From NCBI GenBank assembly GCA_037178625.1, contig CM074128.1:4216001-4280000 (forward strand): a DNA stretch of 64,000 bases, in the 5' to 3' direction. Source of the stretch: Skeletonema tropicum (taxonomy: Eukaryota > Bacillariophyta > Thalassiosirophyceae > Thalassiosirales > Thalassiosiraceae). How positions within the stretch are numbered: position 1 is the stretch's first letter; each line of letters begins with the position of its first letter. Positions 1 through 11,541 of the stretch are shown piece by piece. Made by a program: the position numbers and the translations under genes. The notes beneath the pieces were generated by a model, which saw nothing but the letters and a program-made list of their open reading frames with translations, was not told the DNA's origin and ran no database searches.

Positions 1-864
1 TTTCTGTTCAATGCTTGGAGGATAGTAGTGTGGATACTCTGTTGATCGGCAAGTCCACTTGCAAAAAAGTTGACTTGAAAAATTGATCACCAATTTCGTC
101 CAGTAACATACCCTACGCGGTATCCATCTACATATACATATGTACCTTATGCAGGATACGTCATCCGTGAAGGTTGAATATTTTTTACATACCATAGGAC
201 ATAGGAGGAATTATTGCCACTGGACAATATTGGCAGCTATCTAATCTGCGCTGCCGTTTACGGGTCACATGGTAGCAAGAAGAAGAAATTCATAAGTAGG
301 TACTTGAAGATAGGACGACAATTTTCATCAGTCATGGTTCTTCGTGCCACGGAAACTTCGCGGCTTTTGTGCACTAGGAGGAAGGGCTCCAGACTTGTAC
401 TCTGCGGGGAAAGAGAGGTTATGATGCACGTTATAATGCTACGATCAATGCTACGATCATTGCTGTATGTAACAACACATGCCTCCTTCGAGATGATTGG
501 TTGAAGCCGAAAGCACCTGAAGTATGAAATGGAGAAGAATGATCATTCTCATTTCTCATTCTGTTCGTCGTCGCTAGTTTGAGATCTATGTCGTCTTTTC
601 AGCAGATGATGTTGTTCGTCAACTCCTGCACCACCGCCATTGAGAACCAGTATCATACTTCATCAAGAGGAGAGAGCAAGTGCCACTTACCGTGCTAAGT
701 ACCATACCATACCATACCACACTTCTTATGTATATACTTATCTATGCGGGGTACCATACTTTCGCATATATGTACTCAAAAAAAGAAGGATGCGGACGCT
801 GGACTTCATCATTCATTGCCAATCAATGCCAACAATAAGTAAGCGCCCCCTGCTGAAAACCACC
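1..864. other. 5' flank without a supported gene
   Basis: No reading frame here has convincing protein character. The longest ones lack an ATG start or are low complexity. A short repeated ACCAT/CATAC tract lies near 700-725. The 3' part probably contains the promoter and 5' UTR of the coiled-coil gene that starts at 865. No tRNA, transposon end or other feature was recognised. Confidence 0.5.
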
Positions 865-1837
865 ATGGATCTCTCCCCTACAACAATGGCTCATAAAGCC
901 TTCGAAGATGCAGTGGCCAACCTGTCGAATGGCCAATTCGGCGGCGGACAAGGCAACCACGGCCACGGAGGAGGAGGTACCGGAAAAGAGATCGGTCGTT
1001 CAGAGAGCGCTGAATCGAGGGAGGATACGTTGCTCTTTAACACCAACCTTACAAATAATGCGGGCGCCGAATATGACGAAAAGGCGATGTGTAGCCGCAT
1101 TGAAGACACTTGGCGTTCTGGCAGCGGCACCGTCGAAACAAAGATAACTCAAACAATGGAGACAATTCTCGCAGAAATTGACGGACTCGTTGGATTAGGG
1201 CTGGGTGCATTTGCTGCATTGGATTCGACAAAACGTGCCCTCAACCAGAGCAAAGAATTGGCAGAGAATAGGGACAGGGAAGCCAAGCGGTTGCACTCCA
1301 TCGATGAGCAGAGTAGGTTAACTCTTTCGGTAAGTGACACCTTCGAATCATCTCATAATATAATGATTCCCGCATCGAGCATTGTGTGCCAAATACGCAG
1401 CGATGAACATCTCACTTCTCACACGTACATCGAATATTCTCCAGAATTTGCTCCGTGTTGTTGAGTCCTCAAAGGAAGAAGCACGTGATTCATCACGCTC
1501 CGCACAGGTGGAAGCCCGTCTCCGCCAAAACGTAAATACTCTCCGCGATGAACGCGACAAGGCCATCTCCGAGAATGCAGCCAACCGTCGAAAGTTGTCA
1601 CTTCAGGAGGAAGAATTGCGGCTAACTAAATCAAAGCTTAGCCGTGTGCAGCAGGAAAAGATTTCTATTGAGAGGGATTCTCGCGTTGCCGTATCTCTCG
1701 CAAGGTCTTTGGACAATTCCAATTCCAATGATGCGGCTTATTATAAGCGTAAGGTGAACGAATTGAGCGATAAACTCCAAAGCGCCCACGAAGAATTGAG
1801 GCAATTGCGGGGAAAGAAGCAACGGCATAGTTACTAG
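865..1837 (+). CDS. Coiled-coil protein of unknown function, 2 exons
   Basis: Exons 865-1329 and 1445-1837 encode about 285 residues. The 115-bp intron has a GTAAGT donor and a CTCCAG acceptor and joins in phase 0. I chose the ATG at 865 because it sits in an ACCACCATGG context; an in-frame upstream extension looks non-coding. Residues 1-60 are Gly/His/Asn-rich and disordered. From about residue 95 the protein is Lys/Glu/Gln/Leu-rich with heptad character, and exon 2 is almost wholly predicted coiled coil ending in a basic tail. I recognise no catalytic motif or named family. It may be a structural or scaffold protein, but that is only inferred from composition. Confidence 0.7.
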
Positions 1838-1981
1838 GAATAGACGTAAAAATCTGTGCCATCGGGGGTAGGATTGGGGATCGGGGGTAAATGAATAATG
1901 AATTGTTATGATATTCCTATGTTCGTTGTTTCGTTTGATAGAGATAGCATAGATCTCCACGCAACTTCCATCTGCATCTTT

Positions 1982-3656
1982 TCATACATCAAAAATAACC
2001 ACTTTTAGCGGATCCGATGCAATACCAGTCCCAAGCTGAACATCATTCGTCGTGCTCTTGAGGAATTCCAAAACTGAGAGCTTATCTTCTTGCTTTAAAG
2101 AAACTGGTCCCAGCTTCGGCACGTAAAACTTCCACTTCTTTCTATTACCTCTCGAGTCTGCTGGGAACACATCGTCATCCAAGTCACTGTCAATGGCTTT
2201 TCGGATAGAAGCAAAGGTCGCAAGCTGCCGTGATGGGAGAGTGACAAATCCTAAATTGCTGCTGAAATCAAACCCCTCTTTCGCCGGAATAGTACTATCA
2301 CTCGTTGATAGTTTCCTCAGTATTTTGCACACCAGCATACCATCTTCCGAGGGTTCGATTTCATTTGCATTCCCCTCATTACTGTTGAAAGAATTCAAAG
2401 TTGCCGTTAAATTTCTTCTCCGAACATTTGTTGTTTGAGTTGATGAAGATGATGCCGATGATCCATTCATGGTTGCTGCGGCCTTCGGCTTCTTTTCCTC
2501 GGGCAGCTCATCGACTGACGAATTACTCCTCTTCTTAGGTTTTGGCTTAGGACTATCCGATTGGTGATTCCAATCCATTCTCATTTCGATCGGTTTGCCG
2601 TGTTCCAGCTGCGCCACTTGTAATGCCCTCTCAAAGCTGGTGAATCGGTTTCTCCCCCCCGCTTTGGCAATCTTGCCTAGATCGTACTCCTCCAAGAAGC
2701 CATCTTCCCACTGCACCAACCGATTATCGCCTAGAACAGTGAAGGGTGTATCAGGGCATTCAAAGAAATATAGCAAGTGCTTCTTGCCCAAATTTTTTCG
2801 TGCTAATTGCCTCGCTCCTCCAACGGTGAGCCGGGGATCATAAATGCTAAATAGTCATCGAATGAGAATGACGAGCTTATATAGTAGGATAAAAAAGCCT
2901 TGATCAAATGTCACTTACCATGATGGCCACCAACCATAACCTGTCCCTCCGGATGCCCAAACAATCTCACCAAACCGTGAAGTATACTGAGGAGGGAGGG
3001 CTGACACGAGGGAGTCTAAACCATCATCATCTTTTGTTGAATGAAGATGTTTGCATTTGTCTATCATGGTAGAAAAATACACCGCATGAAGTATTGTCAA
3101 CATTGCATGAAAATACTGTCGAATCAAGTGATATCAATCAGTTTTTACTCACCACAAAAGAAGTCACCCTCAGGAACTGATTCCAAAGGAGGATTCAAAC
3201 AATAGGTGTGATACTCATCATTGCATGCCTCACATAGTAAAAGATAAGCATGATTATCGTCTTTATGACATACTCGGCAGCCCTCCTCGTCATGCCCATT
3301 TGAAGATTCTGTAACTGTAGTGGTCGAGGCAGCAGGTGCAGCTCTTGCAGCTTTCGGAGCTGCACCCGCTGTCGTTACAGCTGCCACTTTTTCGTCAGGT
3401 AAATTGGCTGGAGACGATCTCGCCGATCGCCGCCGCCGCCGTGCGGGTTTGCTATCATCAGTATCGCTACTAGTATTGTCCGTTTCCACTAAAGTGAATA
3501 ATGATATTAAATAAGAGTAGAATGTATTGTTAGTGAATATGTATCCTCCTATTCGACCAAAAATTATCTACTCGCAAAATATTATTGATGGGCGCGTATA
3601 TTTCACTTACTCGCTCTCAACGTTGCCGGAGGAAGCCGCCCGGATCTGCTAGCCAT
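1982..3656 (-). CDS. PHD finger and PWWP domain chromatin reader, 4 exons
   Basis: Exons 3656-3611, 3488-3153, 3060-2919 and 2846-1982 join in consistent phase to give about 462 residues. A PHD finger lies near residues 86-130, with Cys pairs in CRVC and CEAC, then HTYC, and a final CDKC. The last pair is completed exactly across the exon 2/3 junction, which supports that splice. A PWWP-like module follows, opening with GEIVW and continuing to GWWPSC and YDPRL. The middle is Lys/Ser-rich with likely nuclear localisation signals, and the C-terminus is acidic then basic. PHD and PWWP modules bind histone tails and methylated lysines, so a nuclear chromatin-reading role is expected. The precise orthologue is not known to me. 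Confidence 0.85.
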
Positions 3657-3990
3657 ATTGCAGTAGGTAAATGATTGAGATGCGGTGAGGCATTCCCTCT
3701 CCCTCTAGAGACTTGATAAGTTATGCTGCTGCCCTTTTCAGTTGTAGATAGTTTCACCGTGATCGTGTCACAAAAATGAAGCGGACGATTTTTTGTTCAC
3801 GTATCACGTTGAGGTCGAGGTTGCTGTTTTGTGGCGGGAAAAGCTTACATTGGGCTTCGGCTTGGGTCCCTATGGTATGTTGACTTTCCTCTACTAACTC
3901 TCAGTCATTTCATTGTAAATATCGGGTGCATGCAATGTTGAAATACTTATGAATAGTTTAAACAAAAGTTACGAATCTTCAGACGCCATA
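3657..3990. other. Intergenic region between two minus-strand genes
   Basis: This stretch lies upstream of the PHD-PWWP start and downstream of the XRCC4-like stop codon. It should contain the promoter and 5' UTR of the former and the 3' UTR of the latter. I see no additional coding sequence, repeat or RNA gene. Confidence 0.4.
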
Positions 3991-5186
3991 TCATGGCTTA
4001 TCTTCCTCCTCATCCGAGCTAAACATATCCTTCACATTTTGAACTTCAGTCGCCCCAGTAGTTGAATTCTTTCGACGTTTCTTCTGCGGCATAACTCCTC
4101 CTGCTGCCATGCGATTGACATAATCATCATCATAGGTGACATAGTCGTGTTCGTCTTCATCATCTGGTCTCATCTCCGGTCGGTCCTTGTGCGCCGAATG
4201 AGGTTGTTTCAAAGACGATCCTTCTTTTTCATACCGTTGCTTTCCCTTCAATTCATCAAGCTCCTTCTTCGTTTCGACATGGCGAGCTTTATGTTGATTG
4301 AATAATGTTAGGAAGCGTTCCGTCAGCTCACTCTTTTCAGATTGCCATTGATTACTCAACTTGGTTGAAGTGCCTTTCCATCGTCCGGTATTGATTCGAA
4401 GTTGTTCATTCTCTTCACGCAACGCAGTGATGTCCTTTTGAAGCTTTGTGATTGTGTCTCCAAGAATAATAGAAAATGCAAGACTCGACGCAGTTTCGTA
4501 TTGATTCGATGCACTGTTTGGCAGTGCATGTCGAGCAAATATTGGTAGACTGTCATAGTTGGCATGAGAGATTGGGATGAGATTCCCCTCCCAAATAGGA
4601 CGAACAATTTGATTGGCAAGTGTTTTGCGGATTGATACCTTGAGACAGGTTGTATTCATTGTGTCTTGGGTTCCTCCAAAGACTTGACCTCCGATCATCT
4701 TGTAGTTTACTTGGAAGATTTCGTCTATAGTTCTGTTTCTATGAAGTAAAATAGATTCTACTTGGTCCAGCAGTTCCTCCGCGCTTGTTGTAGATGTCAT
4801 ATGTTTGATATCTTTCGCTGCAATGCTACAGAAGAGGATTTGGTTAGTGATTGGAGCATAAATTATTTGTAATGCAAAATGCAATATCATAGAAACAAGT
4901 TGTACGACAGCGACACTCACCTCTTGTAGAAAGTAAGCTCTCCATCCGTCGCCATCAAATGCAAACAATCATCGACAGTGCGATTCCCATCAAAACTCTC
5001 CCGCGGCGAAGGAGATCGCCAATCTCTACCCTCAATAGCAGCCGCAGATGGTGAAGAGGAAGACGACCGTTGTTTTAGTTTACGGAGGCGAAAGAGAGAG
5101 ATGCAAGCATCTTCACCGTATTCCTCATCGTCTATTGAAATGCGTTTCGTCCCCACGCATATGTACTGGCTGCTGTTGTTACTCAT
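3991..5186 (-). CDS. XRCC4: XRCC4-like non-homologous end-joining protein, 2 exons
   Basis: Exons 5186-4921 and 4825-3991 (phase 2 join, GTGAGT donor, CTGTAG acceptor) encode about 366 residues, close to the 330-370 typical of XRCC4. The N-terminal part is a beta-rich globular region interrupted by a Ser-rich loop. A long alpha-helical segment follows, beginning LQKDITALREENEQL and continuing through a motif ELTERFLTLFNQHKAR that resembles the helical stalk of XRCC4. The C-terminus is acidic and basic and ends DMFSSDEEEDKP. XRCC4 dimerises and scaffolds DNA ligase IV in double-strand-break repair in the nucleus. The assignment rests on the stalk pattern and overall plan, so a related coiled-coil head-domain protein (XLF/SAS6 superfamily) is the alternative. 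Its start faces the MLH3 start 261 bp away. Confidence 0.6.
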
Positions 5187-5447
5187 GATGATGGCAGAAG
5201 AACTATTGTGTAAAATCCGTTAGATTGACCTCTTTGTAGCGGAATTTGCTGCATCATGGTTGATTTTGATGTTGGTATTTGGTATTGTAGCGGCTTTTTG
5301 CTTCGATTTACCAGTACGTGCACATGGTACCGCTTACTTACGGTGATTCGAGCGAAAAGAACTCTAGAGCTGAATATTATCATTGCCTTCGTTCAACCAT
5401 AGAGATTCAACCCAAAAGAGCTCGCTACTCTCTAATATAATCTTAAC
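5187..5447. promoter_or_regulatory. Shared divergent promoter region, XRCC4-like / MLH3
   Basis: Only 261 bp separate the start codons of two divergently transcribed DNA-repair genes, so both promoters and both 5' UTRs must lie here. I cannot name a specific transcription-factor site from sequence alone. Confidence 0.5.
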
Positions 5448-7822
5448 ATGAGCCGGATCAGGGCACTACCATCAGGTGTAGCAAACCACGTCCGAGCGAG
5501 TCAGGTCATCGGCTCGGTGGAGCGTGGCGTCGAAGAATTGCTTCAGAATGCGATTCTCCACGGCGCAGCAAGATCGTTGTCTGTGACGATGGGAGAGCAT
5601 CCAAATAGCGACTTTGTTATCGTAGTTGAAGACGATGGAGTGGGTATTGATAATGACTCTATGCGGACGCTGATTGGGACTGAAGCATGTTGCAACGATG
5701 CCTCCACAGTGTTTGGCAATCAAGGAAGAGGCGACTCGCTACGATCCATTGCTTCTCTATGTGTTGAGTGTAAGATTGAAAGCACCTTCGAGTCGAAAAA
5801 CGGCAAGAATATAAGTAGCACCAAAGTAATTCAAAATGGGGTGACCGTATCATACGAAGATTCCACCGGTCATTGGTCCTCCTCCTCTTCAGTTCTTCCA
5901 AGTAGTGCACGATCAATCGCTACGAACAATCGCACGGGGACTCGTATTACCCTACGCAACATGTTTCAGCAGTTCGCTGTTCGTCAGAAGTATCATCACT
6001 CCAGGGATTTACTTGCTGAAGTGCGTGCAATGATTAGCATGTTGGCACTAGCATATCCTCTTGTTTCGTTCAAACTCGTCAATGGAGAAAACGGAAAGGT
6101 GGACTCAATGTTCGATTCTCTTCCAAGTAATGATTTCTCTACGCCTCTCACGTGCAGAGTGCTTCGACATAATGACTTCTCCGCAAAGTTAAAAGATGAA
6201 GCAAATGCACTCGCCATAAGGATGGATAAGATGAATACAAATGATGATTTTCTAGGACGACGTGCAATTCAGTTGACAGGAGAAGATGGCAACGTCTTCC
6301 GTGCGTTTGGAGTCATTCTACTTTCCAATGGCGAGTCAGATTGTTCAGGGCGAAAGATGCAAATAGCTATCAATGGGCGCCCTGCGACTCAAACAAAACG
6401 ACTTGCCGAGATAGTACAAGACAAAGTCAAGAAATGCTTTGGCAGTGATATTTGTGAGTGTGCCTATCAAATGTATTTCACTTGACATGAACACATTGAC
6501 TAATTTACAATTACACAAACTTCTTGTCACCAGATACAGCAGCTGGCTTCATTCACATAGCCGCGAAAGCGAGTGAGTTGGTGATCAAGGAGTCTACAGC
6601 AACGGAGAATGTGTCCGACTTGGGTAGGGTGTCAAATTTGCTTGAAATGATGATCGCAAGGGCAGCCGATGGCAATTCGATGGGAAAATACAGCCGACAT
6701 CCTACAATTGCAGACTCGGAGGACAATTGCATAAGCCATAGTCGTATCGTGAATGGACAATACATTACAGCCAAAGGGTCAGTCACCAAGAATACCGTTT
6801 CACAACCACACTGTCCAAAAGAAAGCTCTCCGTTCTCAAACATATTTTTTGAGGAGACCCCACCAAATTCTACCGAGGCTAATGTGAAGAGTAATGTATC
6901 ATTTGATGACGCATTTCTAGATAAATCAACATCAATGGAAGATATGATGGATACTTCACAATCGTACGATGATATCGAAGCGGTAGCACCGTCCATGTCA
7001 TGGACAAGAAACCGCATCAAGGCCCTCAACTCGACAATTGCTGAGCTCGTCCCATCGTCTGGCTTTCAGCCTCACAAAATTTCTTTCACGAAAGAGATGA
7101 TTGCTTCGGCAGAAGTCATTAATCAAGTAGATTCTTCCTTCATCACCATTAAAATGGGTAGTCTCATTTGTGCCGTCGACCAGCATGCGGCAGATGAGAG
7201 GGTCTCTTTGGAGGCACTGGAAAACGCGTTGTTTCATCCCGACTCACACGATGCAATGATAATCAGCTTGACCAAAAGACAGTTGCAGGTGGGGGACATA
7301 CTAAAGTCTTGCCCGGTCGCTCCATCAAGAAATGTGTTGCTAACGATGAGTCAAATGACAACCGCTCGACACTACTACTCTTTGCTTCATAAATGGAAGT
7401 TCTCCTTCGAAGAATCCAGCAACGAAGAGAGGACAATCATAATACGTGGACTACCATCTGTATGCGGAAAAGTTGCCCAAACAAGCGATATGTTGGATTT
7501 TCTAAATGATTTGGGAGGTTTGGCTGGTGGCTCTTCGATCAAGCCCAAGTTTGTCAGCAGAATCCTGGCATCTGTAGCATGCCGATATGCTACAATGTTT
7601 GGAGATGCACTGACATTGAAGCAGTGCGAACAGCTTATTAAGGCTTTATCAAAATGCCAACTGCCATTTCAATGTGCCCACGGACGCCCTTCCGTCATTC
7701 CATTATACGATATGAGCCAAGAATCAAACGAACAGAAAGTCTGCGGCATCAATCAAGCTGACAAGAGTCATCAGAAATGGGGACCCACACGAGTTCGACG
7801 TCAGGATTTGTATAGTAGGTGA
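5448..7822 (+). CDS. MLH3: MutL homologue MLH3 (mismatch repair / meiotic crossover endonuclease), 2 exons
   Basis: Exons 5448-6453 and 6534-7822 (80-bp intron, GTGAGT donor, CACCAG acceptor) encode about 764 residues. The N-terminal GHKL ATPase shows ELLQNAILHGA (motif I with the catalytic Glu and Mg-binding Asn), EDDGVGI (motif II) and a divergent GNQGRGDSL where most MutL proteins have FRGEAL. A Ser/Asn-rich linker follows. The C-terminal domain starts near residue 510 and carries DQHAADERVSLE near residue 549, matching the DQHA(X)2E(X)4E metal-binding endonuclease motif, and CQLPFQCAHGRPS near 710. The last motif and the overall plan favour MLH3 over PMS1/PMS2. In other eukaryotes MLH3 pairs with MLH1 in the nucleus for mismatch repair and meiotic crossovers. 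The frame is intact. Confidence 0.85.
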
Positions 7823-8087
7823 ATTTGAGTCTACGTAAAAATAAAGATATAAATGCTTCCGATTTCACGGTAGCTTGGTCGAACTTGTCATGCTGAAAAA
7901 TTGTTGAGTGTGTGACTCCACCTTGTCCTGCGCCGTACCACTTCATATCTGTCAGCTCGCTACCAACAGCTCTGCTCCGTCACTCGACGCTGTCGCAGAT
8001 ATTGGGTAAACTAATCTAGACGCTCCATTCTCTTTCTGTGGCAACTCTAACCGATAGAATTATCACCTAATTTCATTGTTGGAAGCA

Positions 8088-11000
8088 CTAACGATAGTAT
8101 TCTCCTAGGTATTTGTCTCTCTCCCTTCGTCTTGCTAGCCTCTCTTCTTCTTCTCGAGCACTTCTCCTCTTCCTCCTTCTTACTTGACTTCCAGTCCGTG
8201 CATGCCCTGTAGATCGGGACTTGGATCTACGTGAATGAGAATGACGGGATCTCGAGTGGGATCCATCATTATTGCTCCGTTCTTCTCTGTGTGTATGGCG
8301 TCGTCTGCGAGAGGACGATTGATGGCTAGTGGACGATGCATTCAAGCTCTGACCCGTGCTTGCAAATGGTGTGTTGTTTTCAGTTTTGAGCTTAAACTTT
8401 CGACGTAGTCTTCGCAATTCGAATTTCCTAATTATATCTCTCCTCTTGCGACGACGATGTTCAAAGTATGCAGCTACAATGAGTATCAATGCGGTGACAA
8501 TGCAGGCAGAAACGACGCCGTAGGGAATGGGTGGGACGTAGTACCACCGGTAAACATTGGATCGAGTCGAAAAGAATGCATCTCTATTTCCGGCTGGATC
8601 CACAGCTCTGACATATAACGTGTACCAGCCCCTTCCTGGACCGCCTTTCTTATTGTCCAACCAGGCAACGTCTAAACCTCGATGTTTTGTTGTTATTAGC
8701 CAAGGAGTAATGTCTGTCTCGCCCCGCTTAATTTTGTACTCGAATACATGTGCTCCAGCCTCGTTGCTATCAAAGAAGAATTGGAACTGTGGAGAGCGAG
8801 ATCTAGGTTTGGTTGTAATAACAGCTTTGGGATTTTTCTCGTCCCTTGTCCAAGAATCGCGGTGCAGGATCATATCATCAAGTCCTACCCCACCCATCAC
8901 TACAACTTTGCTATTAATGAAATCGGCAGCACCCATGTACCGCCTGCCCGGCACTTGTAGACAAAATGTCTCCTGAATGATATTGGATACATTGTGAAAA
9001 ACCTGCGGTACATCAACATCACCCAGCCCAAACACGTCAACAACAGATACACCAGGTATTGGACTACAACCATCCCAATCACCTCTTTCGCAAGGTTTGG
9101 TATCTTCTCTAACTCCACACGATGGTGACTTGAATGTTGACTTAGTCAGAAGTTTTACCTTTTTCCAGCCATCGTCAATCTGCGAATTTGTAGGCTCTGT
9201 TACTGAGCACTTCTCGACCAGAGATATTGCTATTTCACGCAGTAAGCACAAGTTTTGGACAGCGGTCACCGTTTTTCCTGGGTAGTCAAAGCCTCTCAAT
9301 TTGAGAATAGTGTACAAATCTGCCGATACGAGATCGCCGACTGTCTTCACCCCAACTGATTCCATCACGAGGAGATCTGTTTCATCAACTATGGAGTGAT
9401 GGACATGAGATGTGAAGTTGGAGAGTTGGCCATCTGTGCCAACCAGTGGTAGGTTGAAGCGTTTTAATTTCGATAGTGGAGATGAAACACTCACAAAGGC
9501 ATCACTCTCTTGTTTCTCAGATGAATTGAATGCCTCCTGGACATCATTTTTCCACTCTTCATCTGGATCAAGTCCCCACGTCCAAACATCCGAAAATACA
9601 TCTGTAGCATTCTTCCCGCCCATCAGGTACACAAGATGGCGAAACGCGTTATTAGACGAAGGTGGTTCGTAGACTACTGTGTGGCCCGACCTTTCGCACC
9701 ACTCTGCATTTGAAGTCAACATAAGCCAGTCAGAATCCTGTGGTAGACATGACGCATCCGCCACGCAACTCTCACAACAAGGCTCGGTTGGCAAAGATAC
9801 TTGCCAAACATCATTTAAAGAAGCAGTGTGTCTTGCCACAGGATTGAACATTTCACCACCAAATATCATTAGCTTATCTTCCACAACCACAGCTTTGTGA
9901 CCTCCCCTGCCAATGAATGAATTATTACTGTTGTCAAAAGCTTTCTTGATCTGAATCCAGGTTATTCCCCCGTCCGAACTCATCCAAGCATCGTCCATCG
10001 CAAGTTTGTAGCCATCGGAAGGTCCACAAGAGCTCTTTGCACAAAAGGCTTGCTTGACGTTAATAAAACCACCCACAACGTATATAACATCTTGTGAAAT
10101 CACAGATCCATCATCCTGAACAGAGAAACGATGTTGAATTGCAACGGCATGATTCTCACGTGGGCTAAACATTGGGCACACACAAACTTTTTCGCGTGTG
10201 TTATTCCCCAATACATTACATTCGGCAACTCCATAACATTCCGACGATCTATAGCACTTACTCCCAACTGAGCCAACTAACATTGTCATTTGCGGATCAG
10301 AGATATCTCTCGACCAAACTTCTGTTTGTAACAAAACGTCTTCCTGCGGATCTCTGCAGCCTGGATTCACAAGTTTCCAACTCACTCCATCATCGGAATC
10401 CCAAATATCATTTTTCAGTACTTGTTCTTCTCTAATAGTTGAATACTCCCGAACCGTATCGATCCGCTTTTGACTTCCAAGACCTCCAACAAGCATATCA
10501 TTTTGTAGCCTTGCGTATTCCCTCGCACGACCACCAATAACTAGAATTTTATCGTTGGCAACAACTGCGCCGTGTCCTCTTCGGGGAGACCACATGTTAT
10601 CTTTCTTCCACATACCTTGAGGGTGACATCCAGGAATGTTCATGTCTTCGTAGCAAAATTGTGGAGGCTCGTCACAATAAGTGGGATCAGGTAAAAGAAG
10701 AGTGTAATCCATTTTGTCCATTATAGATTCTTGACAAGCAATCCATTCATCATTTGACAGTGGCTCTGAAAACCGTGGTCCTGACGACCAAGTTGCTGGA
10801 GCAATTCTACCAGGAGTAGCTTCACGCCAAGTCATTTGCGACCGTATCAGTTGTGGATTAAGCAATTTTTCATTGATGAAGTATCTATCATCGACCTGCC
10901 ATGATGCTTGTGATCGAGATGCCAATTCGCCGATCCACACATCATTTCTCAATTTTCCTGTAGTCATGCCACTTTTCATAGCTGCACTTAGACTTGGGAG

Positions 11001-11285
11001 ACTATCATCTCCACCCAGCAATATAATTACTGGATTCGCTCCTTCGGCACGTTCTGAATTCTCTTCCTCTGTCAAGTAACTTCGAGTGATTGATTGATTG
11101 AAGACGACAACGGAATGTCCCCATCTACCAGACCACATATTGTTTTGCCATTTTTCAGGAGTGTAAGGTGTCGCCGTGTTTTGAGCTCTGTCGCCAGCCA
11201 ATTGTGCCCAATTATTGGCTCCTTTTACACAAATAAGCAGCCCAGTGGAGAAGACGATGGCACAAAAGTGCCAATACATTGACAT
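8088..11285 (-). CDS. Kelch-repeat type I membrane protein, single exon
   Basis: The frame runs 1065 residues without interruption. A signal peptide is visible at residues 1-23 (hydrophobic FCAIVFSTGLLICV). The ectodomain has at least five or six kelch blades, each with an RxGH-type turn and a later IGG/FGG/MGG diglycine followed by a Trp: RWGHSVVV, RRGHGAVV, RENHAVAI, GRGGHKAVVV, RSGHTVVY. A Cys-rich patch near residues 350-375 resembles an EGF-like insertion. A membrane-proximal beta-sandwich-like region (SRSPQFQFFF to YTLYVRAVDPAGN) precedes a transmembrane helix at about residues 920-941. The cytosolic tail of about 120 residues is unusually rich in Arg/Ser and basic. The domain plan suggests a cell-surface receptor or adhesion protein; ligand and function are unknown. 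Confidence 0.8.
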   Translation of the reverse strand: MSMYWHFCAIVFSTGLLICVKGANNWAQLAGDRAQNTATPYTPEKWQNNMWSGRWGHSVVVFNQSITRSYLTEEENSERAEGANPVIILLGGDDSLPSLSAAMKSGMTTGKLRNDVWIGELASRSQASWQVDDRYFINEKLLNPQLIRSQMTWREATPGRIAPATWSSGPRFSEPLSNDEWIACQESIMDKMDYTLLLPDPTYCDEPPQFCYEDMNIPGCHPQGMWKKDNMWSPRRGHGAVVANDKILVIGGRAREYARLQNDMLVGGLGSQKRIDTVREYSTIREEQVLKNDIWDSDDGVSWKLVNPGCRDPQEDVLLQTEVWSRDISDPQMTMLVGSVGSKCYRSSECYGVAECNVLGNNTREKVCVCPMFSPRENHAVAIQHRFSVQDDGSVISQDVIYVVGGFINVKQAFCAKSSCGPSDGYKLAMDDAWMSSDGGITWIQIKKAFDNSNNSFIGRGGHKAVVVEDKLMIFGGEMFNPVARHTASLNDVWQVSLPTEPCCESCVADASCLPQDSDWLMLTSNAEWCERSGHTVVYEPPSSNNAFRHLVYLMGGKNATDVFSDVWTWGLDPDEEWKNDVQEAFNSSEKQESDAFVSVSSPLSKLKRFNLPLVGTDGQLSNFTSHVHHSIVDETDLLVMESVGVKTVGDLVSADLYTILKLRGFDYPGKTVTAVQNLCLLREIAISLVEKCSVTEPTNSQIDDGWKKVKLLTKSTFKSPSCGVREDTKPCERGDWDGCSPIPGVSVVDVFGLGDVDVPQVFHNVSNIIQETFCLQVPGRRYMGAADFINSKVVVMGGVGLDDMILHRDSWTRDEKNPKAVITTKPRSRSPQFQFFFDSNEAGAHVFEYKIKRGETDITPWLITTKHRGLDVAWLDNKKGGPGRGWYTLYVRAVDPAGNRDAFFSTRSNVYRWYYVPPIPYGVVSACIVTALILIVAAYFEHRRRKRRDIIRKFELRRLRRKFKLKTENNTPFASTGQSLNASSTSHQSSSRRRRHTHREERSNNDGSHSRSRHSHSRRSKSRSTGHARTGSQVRRRKRRSAREEEERLARRRERDKYLGEYYR

Positions 11286-11541
11286 TATTTACTCATCGAG
11301 AAACGATACGACAACTCACTCAATCGCAACCATTCTTTCCTACAAGATTAGGCTGTCACAAGTCCCGCGCGTTCGAACAAAATAAAACTCGCTGTGGGCG
11401 GGATACGATAGCTCAATTTTTATCAATAAAAGTTCCGGGGCGCGATTTTCATGTCTGACAGGGTGTTGCCTCATTCAAAATTATTAAATTCCCCGGCCAC
11501 CCAACTCACCCCATACCTCTTACAGCGGTTTGTTACTGTTG

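Noticed and set aside
214..504. 96-residue plus-strand frame at the left edge
   Set aside because: It begins with TTG rather than ATG, has no protein-like composition or motif, and no splice signals connect it to anything.
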